NCBI GenBank assembly: GCA_031213475.1
Contig: JARUPZ010000014.1
Location: 6,974,174-7,038,173, forward strand
Direction of reading: 5' to 3'
DNA length: 64,000 bases
Origin: Nereocystis luetkeana
Taxonomy: Eukaryota > Sar > Phaeophyceae > Laminariales > Laminariaceae
In this document: positions 1-11,200 of the stretch, in pieces
How the letters are laid out: every line of letters starts with the position of its first letter
Numbering within the stretch: the first letter of the stretch is position 1
Made by a program: the position numbers and the translations under genes
The notes under the pieces: generated by a model
What the model saw: the letters and a program-made list of their open reading frames with translations, nothing else
Databases searched by the model: none
Told to the model about the DNA's origin: nothing

Positions 1-43
1 GCAGCCGCGTGTATGGCCCGTTTCGGCCCGTTTTGGCCGCGGT

Positions 44-200
44 TTGGGGTCAGGGTCAGGGTTAGGGTTAGGGTCAGGGTTAGAGTCAGGGGTTGGGTTG
101 GGTCTTCGCCCGTGCCTTGATCCCAACAGGAACCAAAATACCAGAACAGCCTACCAACCTAAAGATCCTTTCTCCCAGATTGTAGTGGGACCTCGCACTA
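44..200. repeat. Dispersed repeat with TTAGGG/TCAGGG telomere-like tract
   Basis: Positions 50-110 are a degenerate run of TTAGGG, TCAGGG and TTGGG units. The run plus the next ~90 bases recur in reverse complement at about 34,890-35,025, sharing the same landmarks (GTCTTC, CCTTGATCCC, AACAGCCTACCA, AAGATCCTTTCTCCCAGATTGTA). Because the telomere-like tract travels with unique flanking sequence, it is an internal repeat and not a chromosome end. Confidence 0.75.
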
Positions 201-462
201 GCGGTAGTAGTGCCGATGGTCCCTTTATAGTGCCGGCTGAGCGCTGCCAGTGCCGGCTGCCTGCCTGCTGTAGTGCGGCCGGTGAAATCGCTTGTCACGG
301 GCAGGGGCGACTAGTGTGGCGGGCAGTGTGCGAAGTAGTTAGTGCAGGTTGACCCTATAAACAGTGTCAGTATTGTTGGCTGGCGCGTATACGCCGGCAC
401 CTAGAGGATAGAGGGACCGGCACTACTGCTGTGTATATCTCTGACCGGCAATACAATAACAC

Positions 463-572
463 TATAGGTAGGTAGGTAGGGAGGTAGGGAGGTAGGGAGG
501 TAGGGAGGTAGGGAGGTAGGGAGGTAGGGAGGTAGGGAGGTAGGGAGGTAGGTAGTAGGTAGGTAGGTACCC
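463..572. repeat. TAGG / TAGGGAGG microsatellite
   Basis: About 110 bases of tandem GGTA and GGTAGGGA units. It lies in sequence downstream (minus sense) of the last visible hydrolase exon. Confidence 0.9.
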
Positions 573-597
573 GTTTGGAATATGCCATGGGTGTCAG

Positions 598-1010
598 GAG
601 GGGGGGGGGGGGGGGGTGTACTCGATAGGAGAGATGTACTCGATCTCATGTATGGCCGTAGTCGCGTGACCATAGACCCTCGCATTCCCTACAATGCCGG
701 GACGGAGCACGTCGGGTTTTCACCGACCAGGCAGACATTGCTTGCACCAAGCGCGAAGCGAAACGTGAGGTGCCCGGCGAGTCGCATGAAGGGTGAGCTG
801 CATCGTACTATTACGGGGGACCATAGTTAACAGGACCAAATATTGCTAGTGAAAATGGTCAAATATATACTTCGAAGTAGGTGTTTATGTATGCGATAGG
901 TCCTATTAACAATGGTTCCCCGTAATAAGAACCGCGTGTGAGGCGGACTTGCATACGGATGAAGGCTTCAATCAGTTCACTTAATTTCTGGAATAGGCAA
1001 TTCCAGGTAT
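598..1010 (+). repeat. Dispersed repeat R1, copy 1 (with G-tract, split by a MITE)
   Basis: Starts with a ~17-base G run, then a conserved block containing GCCGTAGTCG, GACCATAGACCCTCGCA, ATGCCGGGACGGAGCACGTC and CTTGCACCAAGCGCGAAGCG. Related blocks lie at about 3,366-3,590 (reverse), 10,925-11,200, 12,140-12,430 and 22,470-22,640 (reverse). The sequence resumes with GAACCGCGTGTG after the MITE at 809-927, as in the uninterrupted copy near 12,355. Confidence 0.75.
809..927. mobile_element. MITE-A copy 1
   Basis: A ~119-bp, nearly palindromic element with ends TATTACGGGGGACCATAG and their inverse, both running into TA. It interrupts dispersed repeat R1: comparison with the uninterrupted R1 copy at 12,140 shows where it inserted. 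It encodes nothing. The length, terminal inverted repeats and TA ends fit a miniature inverted-repeat element moved in trans by a Tc1/mariner- or PIF-like transposase. Confidence 0.8.
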
Positions 1011-1319
1011 GAGAGGGGGGGGGGACGCTTCCTTCCATGGTGGAAAGACAGTGCCAAAAAGACTGAGCGAGATACACACGTTTTATCAGTCTTGTCCGAA
1101 CAGACGAGAGTCATCGCCGTACCATAAAAAAAAAAACAAGAAAAAACAGAAACAGCGCCGGCGTAAAGGGCATCCGAACTAAACGATGAAACAAACGCGC
1201 CACTGTATTGTTTAGGCTAAGGCGACTCACGTGCAATGACATCACAAACGAATGCCACCTATAAAGCAAGCACAACTCCGGGACAAAATCCAGGGTCAAC
1301 AGGAAAATGTAACCCCACC

Positions 1320-1352
1320 AACCCCCCCCCCCTCCCCCCCCCCCCCCCCCCG
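1320..1352. repeat. Poly-C tract followed by CT-rich microsatellite
   Basis: A run of C broken by single T and G bases, followed by (TCTCTGTC)-type repeats to about 1,420. It lies just past the donor side of the 1427-1486 hydrolase exon. Confidence 0.85.
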
Positions 1353-1426
1353 TCCCTGCTCTCTCTCTGTCTATCTCTCTGTCTCTCTCTCTTCTATCCC
1401 CCCCCCTCATCTCCCTCGCTCTCTAC

Positions 1427-4400
1427 CTGATTGACGAAGAAGCTGAGGTCCTCGATGTGGTCATCAAAGCTCTCCACGTACGTCACCTGGTCGATAATTT
1501 TCAGAAACAAGGAGCGTGCCAAAAAAACGATGAACAGACACAAAAACCGGGTGCTCGCCGGGTTCGGCCCGTGACGTCGGAGCTCGCTTCGCTTGGTCGG
1601 AAAATTCAAGGAACTTTCGGGTAAAATTCTGAACACCAACCGGGCCTCACGATTGCGTTCAGAGCGGTGTGCGTAAACCCTGCTCGCGCCGGCGCAGCAG
1701 ACCTTGCTCGACTTTTTTTAGAACTGCAAACCACTGCTCGGGACAAACAACTCGGGGAATTCGTGTGGGGGTACTTTTTTTTTGTTTTTCGTTTCTGTTT
1801 CGTTTACGATGACAGCCGCCGCACCCGCTCTCAAGCCCTCGTTGGGAAAAAAAACCACTTGGAAATAGATAAGGGTGGGGACCGTTTTGATTGGAGCGGG
1901 GGGAAAAAACCGACCTACTAGGGCGGGAGACCATAGTAAATAGGGCCCACGGTACACACAAAAACCTGCCAGGCATGCACTTCCCGATTTATACTAACAA
2001 TATTCGGTCCTATCTAGTATGGTCCCCCGTAGATAGTAAACTGCACCGAGCCAACCCACCCACCCACCCACCCACCCACCCACCCACCCACCCACCCACC
2101 CACCTACCCACCTACTTACCCACGTGCTGGGATGGTGGGGGCAAAAAAAAAAAACAGCTCAAGGCTGGGGCGAGTTTTGGCAACTGCCTGCACCTGGCCG
2201 CACCCGGAAGACAACGAAACGATTACGTCAGGACTACGATAAAACGGGAAAGGTCGTCCTCGGGATGCTTCAGGGCTTACTCGGCGTCCCGGCTATTTGT
2301 ACCAAGGAGGCACCCGCCAGAACAAAATGTATATATACATATATATATTGTATAAGAACATCGCGCTCGTTTTAAACTCAGGGGCTCACTACTGTGCGTC
2401 CCGGCTTTACGGGGGCACGTGGCTGCATGAAAAAGAAAAATAGAACTAAAATCGAGTTTGATTTCCTCCCGTGTCGAGATGGGCACGCGCATTTACGGCC
2501 AACGAGAGTGTTACGATGGTTGAAGCATGCGCTCGCGCCGGAGGATTGCACGATGGTTGAAAAACGACCGCGCGGAGCTTCCTCGCAAACCCGAAACAAT
2601 TCAAGACAAACTGAAACAAAACGTTACCCTACAACTACACTAACGAGAGCCGACACCTACGAAGTTACACTTCGAGTGCATGCTCCAAAAACGTTGTTAC
2701 CCACGCGTCGGATATTTGAAAAAAACAAAAAACAAAAAAAGCAACACCACTAAACACAGCAGGCAGGCCCACAACAAACCACGAACCGTATGGGTACTCA
2801 ATATCACGTATGGCGGTAGTTGTTTGGGGGGGGGGGGGGGGGGGGGGGGGGTGCTAAAAACGCCATTTTTGGGTAAAACCGTACTACATACAGTACGTAC
2901 AGATAAGGTGCTTATTTTCCTGTTTACGCTGCCGTTCACTTTCGTTGTTTTTTTCCCCATGCTGTACAGGGTCTGTTTTTACCAAACGTTTTCCCCCGAG
3001 GACGCCTTTCGCATCTCTCCCACCCCCCGCCCTATATTGTATATTATATAATATATATATATATATATATTATATATATGGGTTAGGTTGGCGTCGGTTG
3101 GCGACGTCGCTGAAAAAAACACGCCTCTCATTGCGTGAGCTAAACAACCAGGGAATCGTTGGCGGTTACCACGGCTGGCGGTCGAGCCAGGTTCTTCTTG
3201 TGCGGGGAGAACCTTAACTCCGCACAAGGGGGATGATCGTAGTATGTATATGGTAAAGGCACCCACGAGGCAGCTACATAGTAAGCCCATTTGCTGCCCC
3301 CGGAAGTGGCCACGCCAGAAAATAAATCAATGCGTTGACGCTGCCACCCGTATTCAGGAAAACCCGCCTCCAAAGCGGTTCGTAGTAGGATGAAGCTCAC
3401 CCTTCATGCGGCTCGCCCAAGCACCTCACGTTTCGCTTCGCGCTTGGTGCAAGCAGTGTCTGCCTGGTCGGTGAAAACTCGACGCGCTTTGTCCCGGCAT
3501 TGCAGAGATGCGAGGGTCTACGGTACTACGGTCACACATGCGACTACGGCCGTGCAAGATAATGGGTACCCCCCCCCCGCCCCCCCGCGCTTGCGCCTCT
3601 TTCGGGACGTCAGAGCAAAAAACTGTCAGTTTTTTGTTCCCTTTATATCCCCGGCTTCCGGGACAGGGGGGATGTGTCACAACCCCACCGCGACAGGGGG
3701 GTGCAGCATCATCGCCTGAGTGCACCGTAAAACATACGGTGGTCTCAACTCTCGTAACGTGTGATATGTGCTGCCGCTGTATACTCCTGCTGCAGTACAC
3801 TCTTTCTCCCTTCATGGGACGCTTTTTGTTTTTTTGGCCGCTACACTGTAATCCAAATGCATGAGGGTCCGAGCTCGATGTGTTCAGACAGACCTGTTTT
3901 CGCGGGTCACACGACCCGGTCCTCGTTTTTTTTTCAGGAGGTCTTTAAAACCTCAAGGGCCGGGCAGGGTCGGGTCGGGTCGGGTCGGGTCGGGTCGGGT
4001 CAGGTGACCCCATCCGACACGACTCGCGAGTGTTGACCTGACCCGTGAACAGGCCTGGTTACAGTTACATAGCGAAAGTTCCGCGCACCTGTGGATCCAG
4101 CAGAAGCCGGCCGGAGAGGCCTTGAGACCTCCAGTCCATCGCGTACACGTTGAAACCGGCCGCCAAAAGCTCCGAGATAACATCGCCGTACTGGTCGAGG
4201 TCGGAGAGAGGGGGGGGGGAGGGGGGAGAGGAAGAGGGGGGGGGGGGGGGGGGGGGTGTGGCGGGAACCTACAATAAGTGTTCACGACTTGTCCCAGCTT
4301 TGAATAAAACATGTTGATAGGTTCAAACTGCTGTGAAGTTGTTCCACGAAATATGTATCGTCGTTCCGAGACTTTATCTCCGAGAAATGTCTCAGGCCAT

Positions 4401-7400
4401 CGAGGGCAACAGAGTTGAGGAAATTAAAGTAAAGTTTAGTTCAACCATTTTATCGAAACTGAGCCAAGGTCCGTCTGTATCAGCCTTCGGGAAAATGGGG
4501 CGGGAGGGGCAGGGGGGGGGGGGGGTTGCGGCACCAAGATCAGGAACCGCCAAACACGCGCTCATACACGAATGTAGTCATGCCCACATCGCGACCCCCC
4601 ACCTACAGGAGAACGCCTCGCTATGAAAGGAGAAGCCCTTTTTACCACTGCGGGAAAGTCTGCTTGTGGCAAGGGCTGCGGCCTGACCGGCTATACCGGA
4701 AAACAAACAAAAAACGCCGACTGGCCGTCGCAGTAGTGGTCTGTCCCTAGAATAGGGTCGGCTTGAGTAGCGACGGTTGCCCGCCAGAGTGCCTGTGGAA
4801 TCGCTTGGCATTGGTCATGGGATCAACCAGTGTGTTAGGTACTACGGGGGCCATACAGTAGTTAATAGGAACATACATTGTTAGTAGAAATGGTTCAACA
4901 TGTAGGTTTTTATGTATACCACAGGTCCTATTAACTATGCCCCCCCGTGATAGTGCGCGGAGTTGCTAATAATAGTGCCGTTTGCCACTGGGAATAGTGC
5001 CGATATTGTTCGCCAAGCGCATACCGGCGCTATACAGGAACGGGAGCCGCAGTTGGCTACGGTTTACAGCCAGTTTGGGTGCCGCGTCACATTTTTTTTT
5101 TTTTTTCAAAAACAAAACGTTTCGCATTACCTACGCCAGCTGTGTGTTCAACCGATTGAGTGATTGATACCAGATACTCGCTCGCAAAATTGCAAGCTGC
5201 TGCGATGGCTTCTTTTCCGGATGTGCTCATTGGCACGTCGAGAGTCTGAGGCTGCTTTAAAGGTAACGGTGGCAAGAGTCACCGCTTGGACACGTCGAGC
5301 CGCCCCCCACCGAAGCGCAAAAAAAAACATCTGCTCGGTTACAAGCATTCCTCTCTGTACGGGGTCGGGAGTGTAAGTATCGCTATGGTGTCGGTATCAT
5401 CAACACCCGAAACGTGTTTCATCTCTCGGGGCAGATCAGTACAACGCGAGAAGGGTGAGGGATGAGCGAGCGTCAAACAACACGATTGCGCTCGACTGCG
5501 GCGGCAGCGAGTTATGCGTGGCGAGGCGATCCAACACGAGCCAGTGCACTGCGCACCGCGAAAAAAAAAAAACGACGGGCGTACGAGGACCGAGGTGACC
5601 TTGATTTGTCCATCACTCCAAAGGCAAGGCAAGGCAAGGCAGGGCAGAAAAACGAGAGGACGAGCGGGCCAACAGAAGCTGACCACCGGGCAAACTAAAA
5701 GATTAACCGAGTCTGACCTCGAGCAAGGACTCGCCCCAGCCGATAAATTGAAAAACAAAACAGGGAAAACATGCTTGTTCCAGCGTAACATGTCGGGAAA
5801 TCGGAAAACACAAACGTAGGGCAGGGCACCTCGCGCGAGGGGGGGGGGGGGGGTCTCCGTCGCCAAAACAAGAGGACGAAAGAAACAAAAATAAAAAAGA
5901 ACACCTCGGATGAGTCATGAAGTCATGATCTGCAAAAAAGTTCAGTTCATCACCTGCCGTTGTCCGATCAAGGCGAACGCGCCCCCGAGAAATCGGAGGC
6001 GAAACAAACTCAAGTGCCCCCCGGGAAAACATAAAAAAACGTATGTGATACCACGCGCGATGACAGCGAGCGTAGGTTGCCAAACCGGTCTGAGGTTTGT
6101 TCTCTACGGTATGTGCTGATGTGCTGTGTGCAGCAGTTCGGCCGGTATTACGACGGGTTATTGTACGCCGGGCAGGATCTGCGCGGTAAAGAAAGATCGA
6201 ACCCATGAAGCGTGCGGTAAGACCCTGCAGATCATAAGCCCCCCACCACCCCCCCCCGCGCCCCGCCGGCAATGCTCTGGGAGAGTAACTAATCTACGGT
6301 CGAAAAATTAGATCTGCCCTGAACGAAAACAAAACTGCAGTAAATCTTGGTGATGGAAGTGGGAATCGATCGCCTGTCGGAGGTGTGACCTTTACAACCC
6401 ACCCTCCCCCAACCGTAGCCCTTAGCGAGCGATACAAGCACAGTAGCTCAGCCTGCGGAATCGAGTTCCTCTTTGTGGCGTGACAACCAAAGCCGAGACA
6501 CGTACGACATGCACCGTACAACATGGTGGACGGACGGACGGACGGACGGACGGACGAACTGACCATCGCACGAGAGAGGGCAGACCGGTCTGGGCGTAAA
6601 GGACAGACGAGCGAACGAGAGAGGGCGGACGAGTAGGGCGGATAGGAATGCTGTACCTTGAGGAAGGACTCGTCCCAGCCGGTGAGGAGGAGAGTGTGGT
6701 GCTTCGCGTTCTCCTGTGAAGCGAGCGTAGGAGGCGAGACAAAAAGGGAGACCGGGGGGCGGGGGGGGGGGGGAGGGGGCGTACTCATTTGTTACTTGTC
6801 TTAGTCATTTGAACATTGACCACGCATGCGGGGAGGGGGGGGGGGGGGGGGGCGTTATCTATAGGAAACCCGTACCTACGTGCAGCACAAGCCTGCAGCA
6901 AAAACATACAGCATGATCACACATCATAACCTTGCAGCATGAGCTGACATCACAAGTTTACAGCATACGCTTACAGCATAAGCTTACACCTTACAAGGGT
7001 ATGCTTACACACGGTTTACAGATGATAAGGTCTCCTCGGCACTGTGCGATGGTAGAGGCGTGTCGTTACGGTTCAGGTGCAGGGCAACGCATTTTGACGA
7101 ACAAAACTCTTTCTGCCTGGCGGCGCTCTCCTGTCACCCCCCCCCCCCCCCTGCCGTCATCACACCCCGATAGAATATCACCCCCCGGTGGTATACGTTG
7201 CAAAAATCGACGAATAACAAAAGATACCCATCATCACCGAGGTACGTTAGATATCACCCCAACACAGAAAAATCATCCCCGAGAGATACAAAAAAAAAGC
7301 AAGAAGGCGATTTAGCTATTGAATCTATCGCCCGGGGGTGCTTTCTTACCCCATACCAGGTACACCTTGCCACAAGAGGGGGCAGCACTTTGTGACGACC

Positions 7401-10400
7401 AAAAACATTTATGACCGACGGCGCTCTCCTCATCCGAGGAAAGAACTACCCAAGTACCCGTCGGACTGCAAGTCGGGTTTTACAAGAATATTCGTCACTT
7501 TCGCCTTCCTAAGCCACCACCGGGAATCGCTTCTCGATGATGTATTTTTCCGTTTTCCATCTCATCCCACAGGTTCAGTTTTTGGAACACCTTCAGTTAA
7601 AAAACAAGCTCCCCACGTGAGGAATATCTCCGAAAAAAAAAAAAAAAATGAGTTCCCCCACCCACCCCGCCCGCATCGCGTGCCTACACAACGCCGACCG
7701 ACTGTTCTCCACCGCTCTCGAACGGGAGAGGACACAGCTAACAAGCTTCCCCTGGGGTTGTTCCTCGGCTTTCTGGGACGGCGCTCGGGCAGCCAGCCCC
7801 TCCCTGCAAATCCTATTGAACGTACGGCAACAGCTGGTCCTTCAGGTAATTTCGGCCCCACCGAGGGGGCAACACAACCAGTCGTGCTATTGTAGCGGCC
7901 ATTTCTTTTTTGTTTACCGAGGCTCTCCCAACCGGGTGCGGCGCAGCCAGGTGTTCTTGCACGAGGAAAGAGCGCCGCCGCCCGACAATGCCCACACGAG
8001 GCGGAAATCGTCTACGTTTGGGGTTAGCCAGCCCCCGCCCCGCCTATTTCTTGGTTGGCGCCCCCGAGCGAACCCCAGCGCACACGCCGCCGCGCTAAGT
8101 ATGTCGCTGATATGTCCATAAATTCAGTAACTACTCCTCTTCACGGTTGGTATTGTTTTTTGTGGTCGCGCTCTTGGTGGTTACTTTCTCTTGCGACGGT
8201 TTCATTTTGTACGGATACACTCTGAACGTTCTCACATTTTTGACGGTTTCAATCACGACGGGGGTACACTTTTGACAGCGACAATTTTGACCGTTACAGT
8301 TTCGACGGTTTCAATCATGACGGTGTACACTCTTGACCGTTACACTTTTGACAGTTACACTTTCGACGGTGACAGTTTCGACGGTTACAGACATGTTGTG
8401 CCACGATGCGCGTACGTACGTATATATCACATTTTAGGGCCACATTATTCTGACTGACCCCCCCCCCCCCCCCCCCCCCCAGGCTCATGTCGTTCGGATT
8501 GCTCATCGGGTTGCGTTTTTACCTTTTATAAAAACTACTTCTTGGGTTACTTACTAGTGACTTGGTAACAGCGTGGAGATCCCCAAGGGAGGAACCTCAG
8601 AAGGCAAAAATTATCCATGACATACCTAGGCCATGGGAAGGGTCATCAACCATTACCATTGCACTTGCAAGGAGTTTTATCCTAAATCAGCTTTTTTGGG
8701 TGCTGTGCAGAGCTCTTGTGCTGCAGTAAAATGAAACGCCTCATCAAAAAGGTACACCCCATATATACAATACCCCCTACGGCTGTCTTTCGCACGCGTC
8801 TACTTTATCGGGGGGGGGGTTTTGCCCCCCGGTTGTGAAAGAAATTATGACGGTCCGCGGCGCCCAGGTGTCACCTGGCGAAAGTTGCAGAACTGAATCG
8901 AAACGCCGTCCTTCCTGGAGAAACTCCCTCTGGTCGACAGGTGCCTCAGCTGCGACGTGGCGAGCCCCAGAGCCTGAGGGATACCGCACATGGTAACGGC
9001 GAGGAGAAACAAAACAAAAAATAAATACTGGGACAGGCGACCGAATCACCCTCCCCGCCCCCCCCCCCCCTCTCCGATAGTCGACGGTGGGGATGCGATA
9101 AGTTCCCGCTCCAGACATGAACCGGTATCACACGCCGGTCGCAGACAATTGTCCTATTAATGCGATACATTCTACTCTACGGACTACGCACCAATGCCCT
9201 CGAGAATCTGCCGCAGGTTTGTTTACCGGCGCGATTTCCTACATCGCATTTTCGCAACAACGGAGCAGGCGGGGGGACCGGAAGGGGGGAGGGGGGGGGG
9301 GCAGGGAGGTGGGAGGCGAGGACGGCGGTCGTCCGGGGGGCGGGGTTGCGCTCCAGACTTGAGATAAAAAAAGCCGAAGCCATACCACTCTGGGTGGAAG
9401 GACCGGATGTTCTTCATAGTAATGTTTAAACGTTCTTTTTATATCTCCACCCAGAGTGCTGAATAACAGCGCTGAAAGTGCGCGGGTCGGGTAAAAACAA
9501 ACTCGCGGGTCAGGTTGGGTTGGGTCGGGTACGGTCGGGTCGGGTCGGGTCGGGTCGGGCCGGGTAAGGGTGATCCGACCCGATCCGTGAGAGTTTGAAA
9601 CCCTGACCGACCAGAAATAGAAAGCCTCCTGAGCCGACCCGACCCTACCCTACCCGACCCGTGAGATAGAAAAATTCTTGGCCAGACCCGCGGCGGGTCA
9701 GGTTATGACCCGTGACGAGTCTTGACCAAACCAAAAAGGACCATACTTTGGTTTTACGTATTCCGTAGGTGTGGGATGGGGGCAAACAAGTCGGTGGAAG
9801 GCACTTCGACCCCTTCCCAGGCATGCACGATATAAGGAACCCCCCCCCTCGTAGGAACAGCCTTGCCAGCAGACACCAGGGGGCGCGAATTAAGAATGCC
9901 CAGTCTGTGGGAAACGCCTAAACAACCGCAGTATTGAACATTGTGCCGTGTTCTCGCTCGATCGTTCGGCCGCTTTCATTTTTGTTTTCTTTTTGTTCTC
10001 GACGGGGTTACCGACGTACGTACGTGCGTACGTACGTGCGTACGCTTTTGCACGCGACAGTCAGCGCTCGATATGTCAGTTTACCGAGGTTCCATAAACA
10101 ACGGGCACGATGGAGAGACGACACCTGTGACCAAGGCTTGTGCAGAAGCCAGGAAGTAAAATTGAAAATAAAATAAACAAAAGTCACCAAGGGGATACGA
10201 GCTTGGGAGAGCAACAAACCGGGTCCAGCACGACTACGCGCACCTCTGTAAACACAAAGCAACGAAAAGAAAACGTCATGGGGGGGAAGATTATAATTAC
10301 CTCCAGCGTCGTCCACTCGTCGATGGATTCGCCCTGCTCGATCGGCGGCGTCATCTCTATAAGCACACGTCCGCGCGCCCCGAGCCACCGCGGTCGGCTT

Positions 10401-10774
10401 GAGGGTTAGTCGGCTGACAGGTATCGTCGATTCTCTCCTCGGCCCAGCTCGCCTCAATCAATTAGCCCAGGTCCTCCTCCTGCTGCCTGAAACACGCACC
10501 CTAACGGGACGCCAAGAAGTGCAAAACCCCCCCAAAAAATACGATCCCGTCCGGTCCGCGCGACCGACGCGTAAAAGTTGTCAACAAGCTCGGAAATAAA
10601 AGGACACGGCGTCTGCTTACCTACGCCTAAATTCAAGACGAAATCGGAAGCGAATGCTTCGCTCTCAGCCGTCGCGAGAGATTTCGTATACACATCTATT
10701 TTTACGTCAAGGAGCTGTTTTCGGTTCAGGCTCGAAGTTATTCTCAATTTTTCACGCGACGCGCGTCGAAACAT
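1427..10774 (-). CDS. Alpha/beta-hydrolase, lysophospholipase L2 (PldB)-like, partial, six exons visible
   Basis: Proposed exons, in gene order: 10774-10621, 10356-10301, 8973-8875, 6713-6657, 4190-4089 and 1486-1427. All junctions are GT-AG, and phases agree throughout (one phase-1 join, GTAG|GTAAGC to ATAG|AGATG, then phase 0). The product contains KDGVSIQFCNF, HHTLLLTGWDESFLK, then GFNVYAMDWRSQGLSGR and DPQ followed directly by VTYVESFDDHIEDLSFF. This matches the strand-helix region before the nucleophile elbow in serine hydrolases that act on lysophospholipids or monoacylglycerols; the bacterial relative PldB has DHRGQGRSGRLL followed by a similar acidic helix. The GxSxG nucleophile, Asp and His are not in the window, so the gene must continue past the left edge. 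The ATG at 10774 is only a possible start; exon 1 could instead begin at an acceptor further in. Introns are 0.3-2.6 kb and repeat-rich. Confidence 0.8.
1917..2034. mobile_element. MITE-A copy 2 (diverged)
   Basis: Ends in GGGAGACCATAG and CTAGTATGGTCCCCCGTA, with the family's internal ACTAACAATATTCGGTCC block. The left terminal repeat is worn (GGGCGGGAGACC). Confidence 0.65.
2055..2115. repeat. (CCCA)n microsatellite
   Basis: Roughly 12-14 units of CCCA, then CCTA variants. Confidence 0.9.
2825..2852. repeat. Poly-G tract, about 27 bases
   Basis: An uninterrupted G run in a hydrolase intron; it would be poly-C in the pre-mRNA. Confidence 0.9.
3043..3080. repeat. AT-rich (TA)n microsatellite
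   Basis: An alternating TA run with short interruptions. Confidence 0.85.
3366..3590 (-). repeat. Dispersed repeat R1, copy 2 (reverse orientation)
   Basis: Reverse complement of the R1 block: CGCTTCGCGCTTGGTGCAAG, TCTGCCTGGTCGGTGAAAAC and GCGAGGGTCTACGG. A C-rich tract at 3,571-3,590 corresponds to the G-tract end of copy 1. Confidence 0.75.
3958..4060. repeat. (GGGTC)n array with inverted partner
   Basis: Seven or more GGGTC units at 3,966-4,003, followed by GTGACCCCATCCGAC and GACCTGACCCGTGAAC, which read as the opposite-strand word. A longer element of the same design lies at 9,480-9,720. Confidence 0.7.
4200..4257. repeat. G-rich tracts forming the polypyrimidine tract of a hydrolase exon
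   Basis: G runs on the plus strand end 10 bases before the acceptor of the exon at 4190-4089. In the minus-sense pre-mRNA this becomes an approximately 50-base C-rich tract followed by CTCTCTCCGACCTCGACCAG, so it probably serves as the polypyrimidine tract. Confidence 0.6.
4840..4952. mobile_element. MITE-A copy 3
   Basis: 113 bp. Ends TACTACGGGGGCCATA and CTATGCCCCCCCGTGATA, with internal TAGGTTTTTATGTATACCA as in other copies. Confidence 0.75.
5685..5760 (-). pseudogene. Relic duplicate of the hydrolase GWDESFLK exon
   Basis: Minus-sense sequence at about 5,720-5,752 reads ATCGGCTGGGGCGAGTCCTT and GCTCGAG, then GTCAG. It closely matches the second half of the functional exon at 6713-6657 (CGGCTGGGACGAGTCCTT, CTCAAG, then GTACAG) and includes a donor-like GT. 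No match to the first half or its acceptor is visible, so this is probably a decayed partial exon duplication within the same gene. Confidence 0.45.
6527..6557. repeat. (GGAC)n microsatellite
   Basis: Six or seven GGAC units. Confidence 0.9.
6757..6780. repeat. G-rich tract upstream (minus sense) of the 6713-6657 exon
   Basis: In the pre-mRNA this reads as a C-rich tract followed by TCTCCCTTTTTGTCTCGCCTCC and the acceptor CTTCACAG, so it adds to the polypyrimidine tract. A further 17-base G run lies at about 6,836-6,852. Confidence 0.5.
6890..7022. repeat. Imperfect CAGCAT / TTACA tandem region
   Basis: Repeated short words (TTACAGCATA, TTGCAGCATG, CTTACAC) spaced 12-20 bases apart; a degenerate minisatellite. 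Confidence 0.5.
8195..8396. repeat. GACGGTT / TTTTGAC minisatellite
   Basis: About a dozen imperfect 15-17-base units of the type TTTCGACGGTTACA or TTTTGACCGTTACA. Confidence 0.75.
8457..8480. repeat. Poly-C tract, about 23 bases
   Basis: A homopolymer in the hydrolase intron between the 8973-8875 and 6713-6657 exons. Confidence 0.9.
9480..9720. repeat. Inverted (GGGTC)n / (GACCC)n arrays
   Basis: GGGTC units at 9,510-9,565 are followed about 70 bases later by the complementary GACCC array at 9,630-9,662, and then GACCCGCGGCGGGTC near 9,686. The two arrays could pair as a long hairpin. Flanking text (CCTCCTGAGCC, TTTGAAACCCTGACC) matches the flank of the 3,958 element in reverse, so this is a dispersed family. 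Confidence 0.65.
10013..10045. repeat. (CGTA)n / (CGTG) microsatellite
   Basis: Tandem CGTACGTA and CGTGCGTA units. Confidence 0.85.
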
Positions 10775-10924
10775 CTGTCCAAAGGGCGGTGAACACCACG
10801 GCGTGTTGTCTGCTGCCAGGTTTCTGGCTCACGGTCAGCGCTGACTGGCTTCTAAAAAATCATAGTCCTGCCACACGAGTGTGAGCACCTAAACAAGAAA
10901 AAAGCGACACACACACTGTCCCCT

Positions 10925-11200
10925 TTCGAGGTCCGGACAGGGGGCGGGCGGGGGGGCGTCCTCGATCTCATGCATGGCCGTAGTCGTATGTATGACCATA
11001 GACCCTCGCACCCCTACAATGCCGGGACGGAGCACGTCGGGTTTTCTCCGGCCAGGTAGACAGTGCTTGCACCAAGCGGCGAAGCGCCGTGAGGTGTCCG
11101 GCGAGTTGCATGAAGGGTGGACACTCTTGCATATAGATGACGGTGTCAATGGATTGACTTAGTTTCTGGTGTGGCCACTTCCAGAGACAGCAACGAGGGT
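10925..11200 (+). repeat. Dispersed repeat R1, copy 3
   Basis: A G-rich left end, then CATGGCCGTAGTCGTATG, ATGCCGGGACGGAGCACGTC and TGAAGGGTGG, continuing with ATAGATGACGGTGTCAATGG and CTTAGTTTCTGG, which are shared in weaker form with copies 1 and 4. Confidence 0.75.

Noticed and set aside
50-110. A true telomere at the window start
   Set aside because: Short, degenerate, and embedded in a dispersed repeat that also occurs at 35.0 kb.
401-685. Frame with repeated TSLPPYLP peptides
   Set aside because: A translation of the TAGG microsatellite and poly-G tract.
2124-2375. Possible plus-strand exon (QGWGEFWQLPAPGRTRK)
   Set aside because: Superficial likeness to the hydrolase GWxE motif, on the wrong strand, next to poly-A and without good splice sites.
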